Source: JAHZMA01 sp965205905 | GTDB taxonomy: Bacteria > Pseudomonadota > Alphaproteobacteria > JABAAW01 > JAHZMA01 | Assembly (NCBI GenBank): GCA_965205905.1 | Contig: CBDBHZ010000013.1 | Span: 214,248-278,247 of the forward strand | Length of the DNA: 64,000 bases | Reading direction: 5' to 3' | Notes under the pieces: generated by a model | The model's input: only the letters and a program-made list of their open reading frames with translations | Databases searched by the model: none | Told to the model about the DNA's origin: nothing | Position numbers and translations under genes: made by a program | Shown here: positions 62,858 through 64,000 of the stretch, piece after piece | Position numbering within the stretch: the first letter of the stretch is position 1 | How the letters are laid out: every line of letters begins with the position of its first letter

Positions 62858-64000
62858 TTGAATGGCACATCAACCAATGCCCCCTCAACAAGGGCTTTCT
62901 TCAATGAAATGTATCATGGCGATGCATTACAAGAAGATTACGCAAAAATTTTGCGATGGTTTGAAAGTAAAGGCGAAGACGCTTTAGCCATTAAAAAGCA
63001 AGAAGCAGAGACATTATTTAGGCGTATCGGTATCACATTTGCAGTTTATGGCAATGATGGTATGGCGGAACGGCTTATCCCCTTTGATATGATGCCCCGC
63101 GTGTTTAGCCATGAAGAATGGCAAATCATTGAAAAAGGTGTTAAGCAACGCGCCCGTGCCTTAAACGCGTTTACTTACGATATGTATCATAATGGTGATT
63201 TTATTCGCGCAGGGCATATCCCCGCATCTTTGGTGTATCAAAATGACGCTTACGAGATGAGCGCGGTGGGCATTGCGCCTGCATTAGGGGTGTATTCGCA
63301 TATTGTTGGCACTGATATTGTGAGGGTTGACCGCAATGAATTTTACGTGCTAGAAGATAATTGTCGCACGCCATCGGGTGTTTCTTATATGCTAGAAAAT
63401 CGCGAGATTATGATGCGGATGTATCCTGATTTATTCCATCAATTCCACATTAAGCCCGTTGAGAATTACCCGAATTTACTCTATCAAACTTTTGCGTCTG
63501 TTGCGCCTTATAAATGCGATAGCAACAATCCCACTATTGTTATTCTAACGCCCGGTGCCATGAATTCCGCTTATTATGAGCATTCGTTTTTGGCTGACCA
63601 GATGGGAGTTGAATTGGTTGAGGGGTCGGATTTATTTGTTGAGGGTGATTTTGTCTATATGAAAACCACTGCAGGTCCGAAGAAAATTGACTTGATTTAT
63701 CGGCGCGTAGATGATGATTATCTTGACCCGCTTTGTTTTAACACCGATTCCCTCTTAGGTGTACCTGGTTTAATGAATGTGTATCGTTCGGGTGGTGTGC
63801 AGATTTGCTCGGCACCGGGCGCGGGCATTGCCGATGATAAGGCGATTTACACCTATGTGCCAGAGATGATTCAGTTCTATTTAGGCGAAAAACCAATCTT
63901 GAAAAATGTGCAAACATGGCGTTGCGGTGATGCGGATAGTCTGAAATATGTGCTAGAAAATCTCGGGCGTTTGGTGGTGAAAGAAGTGCATGGTTCTGGC
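62858..64000 (+). CDS. Circularly permuted ATP-grasp protein, type COG2308 (runs off the window)
   Basis: Open for 381 codons to the window edge. The start is probably TTG at 62858, seven bases after AAGGAG (62845-62850); the ATG at 62851 is out of frame and too close. Family blocks: AFFNEMYHGDALQEDY, RRIGITFAVYGNDGMAERLIPFDMMPR, YVLEDNCRTPSGVSYMLENR, VILTPGAMNSAYYEHSFLADQMGVELVEG, GLMNVYRSGGVQICSAPGAGIADDKA, LVVKEVHGSG. In many bacteria this gene heads an operon with an alpha-E protein and a transglutaminase-like protein, linked to peptide or amide modification; those genes would lie beyond the window. Confidence 0.9.
   Translation, partial: MNGTSTNAPSTRAFFNEMYHGDALQEDYAKILRWFESKGEDALAIKKQEAETLFRRIGITFAVYGNDGMAERLIPFDMMPRVFSHEEWQIIEKGVKQRARALNAFTYDMYHNGDFIRAGHIPASLVYQNDAYEMSAVGIAPALGVYSHIVGTDIVRVDRNEFYVLEDNCRTPSGVSYMLENREIMMRMYPDLFHQFHIKPVENYPNLLYQTFASVAPYKCDSNNPTIVILTPGAMNSAYYEHSFLADQMGVELVEGSDLFVEGDFVYMKTTAGPKKIDLIYRRVDDDYLDPLCFNTDSLLGVPGLMNVYRSGGVQICSAPGAGIADDKAIYTYVPEMIQFYLGEKPILKNVQTWRCGDADSLKYVLENLGRLVVKEVHGSG

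Overview
The window looks like chromosome from a low-GC alphaproteobacterium. The lineage markers are gene families and orders typical of that class: aroK-aroB followed by a CorC/HlyC-type membrane protein, the flagellar regulator FlbT, DUF1489, the DUF1365/CFA-synthase lipid cluster, an ETF-quinone oxidoreductase, a thioredoxin-TPR protein next to a LON-substrate-binding-domain protein, hldE, and a circularly permuted ATP-grasp. I cannot place it below class from sequence alone.

Layout. 1-7.5 kb is housekeeping: shikimate genes, coaBC, an aspartic-protease pair, a PIMT-like protein, ETF-QO and metZ. 7.6-10.5 kb is a lipoprotein with three TbpB-like barrels. 10.6-19.3 kb holds rhodanese/GST, an ATP-grasp enzyme, a membrane-lipid modification operon (flavin oxidase, DUF1365, CFA synthase, DUF3833, SDR) and, translationally coupled to it, a DNA methyltransferase fused to a GIY-YIG-like domain. 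putA follows. 22.7-29 kb is an accessory block: a coupled pair of unrecognised genes, then four tandem ankyrin-like secreted-protein paralogues with near-identical promoter/operator regions. 29-33 kb holds tRNA-Ala, TPR, bolA, flbT, rlmB, tRNA-Phe and a lipoprotein hydrolase. 33.2-37.1 kb is a second, four-barrel TbpB-like lipoprotein. 37.5-44.6 kb holds tRNA-Asp, hldE, LON/thioredoxin and an amidohydrolase-Rieske-amidohydrolase operon. 44.9-49.6 kb is a visibly AT-richer island: a membrane coiled-coil protein, an ImmA/IrrE peptidase, a beta-family protein, a convergent PD-(D/E)XK-type protein, a structured RNA, and a STAS-like/membrane pair. 49.9-53.8 kb holds asd-argD-argF and a toxin-antitoxin pair. 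A third, broken TbpB-like lipoprotein, gltD-gltB and the start of a circularly permuted ATP-grasp gene finish the window.

Two features run through the whole window. (1) At least a dozen copies of a modular, nested-palindrome repeat lie between genes. They share arms, carry exchangeable central hairpins and show compensatory changes at the apex. (2) Many clearly conserved genes are interrupted by single-base shifts, several in homopolymers (aroB, coaBC, argD, argF end, SDR, methyltransferase, flavin oxidase, DUF1365, two ankyrin genes, the third lipoprotein). Essential genes are among them, so base-level errors in the assembly are the simplest reading. The cluster at 13.3-14.8 kb is dense enough that real decay is possible there.

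The strongest candidates for something undescribed are the leaderless, operator-bearing ankyrin array; the mosaic palindromic repeat family; the RNA at about 48.1-48.5 kb whose 3' arm can pair with either of two partners around a terminator; and the ImmA/beta/nuclease-like island.
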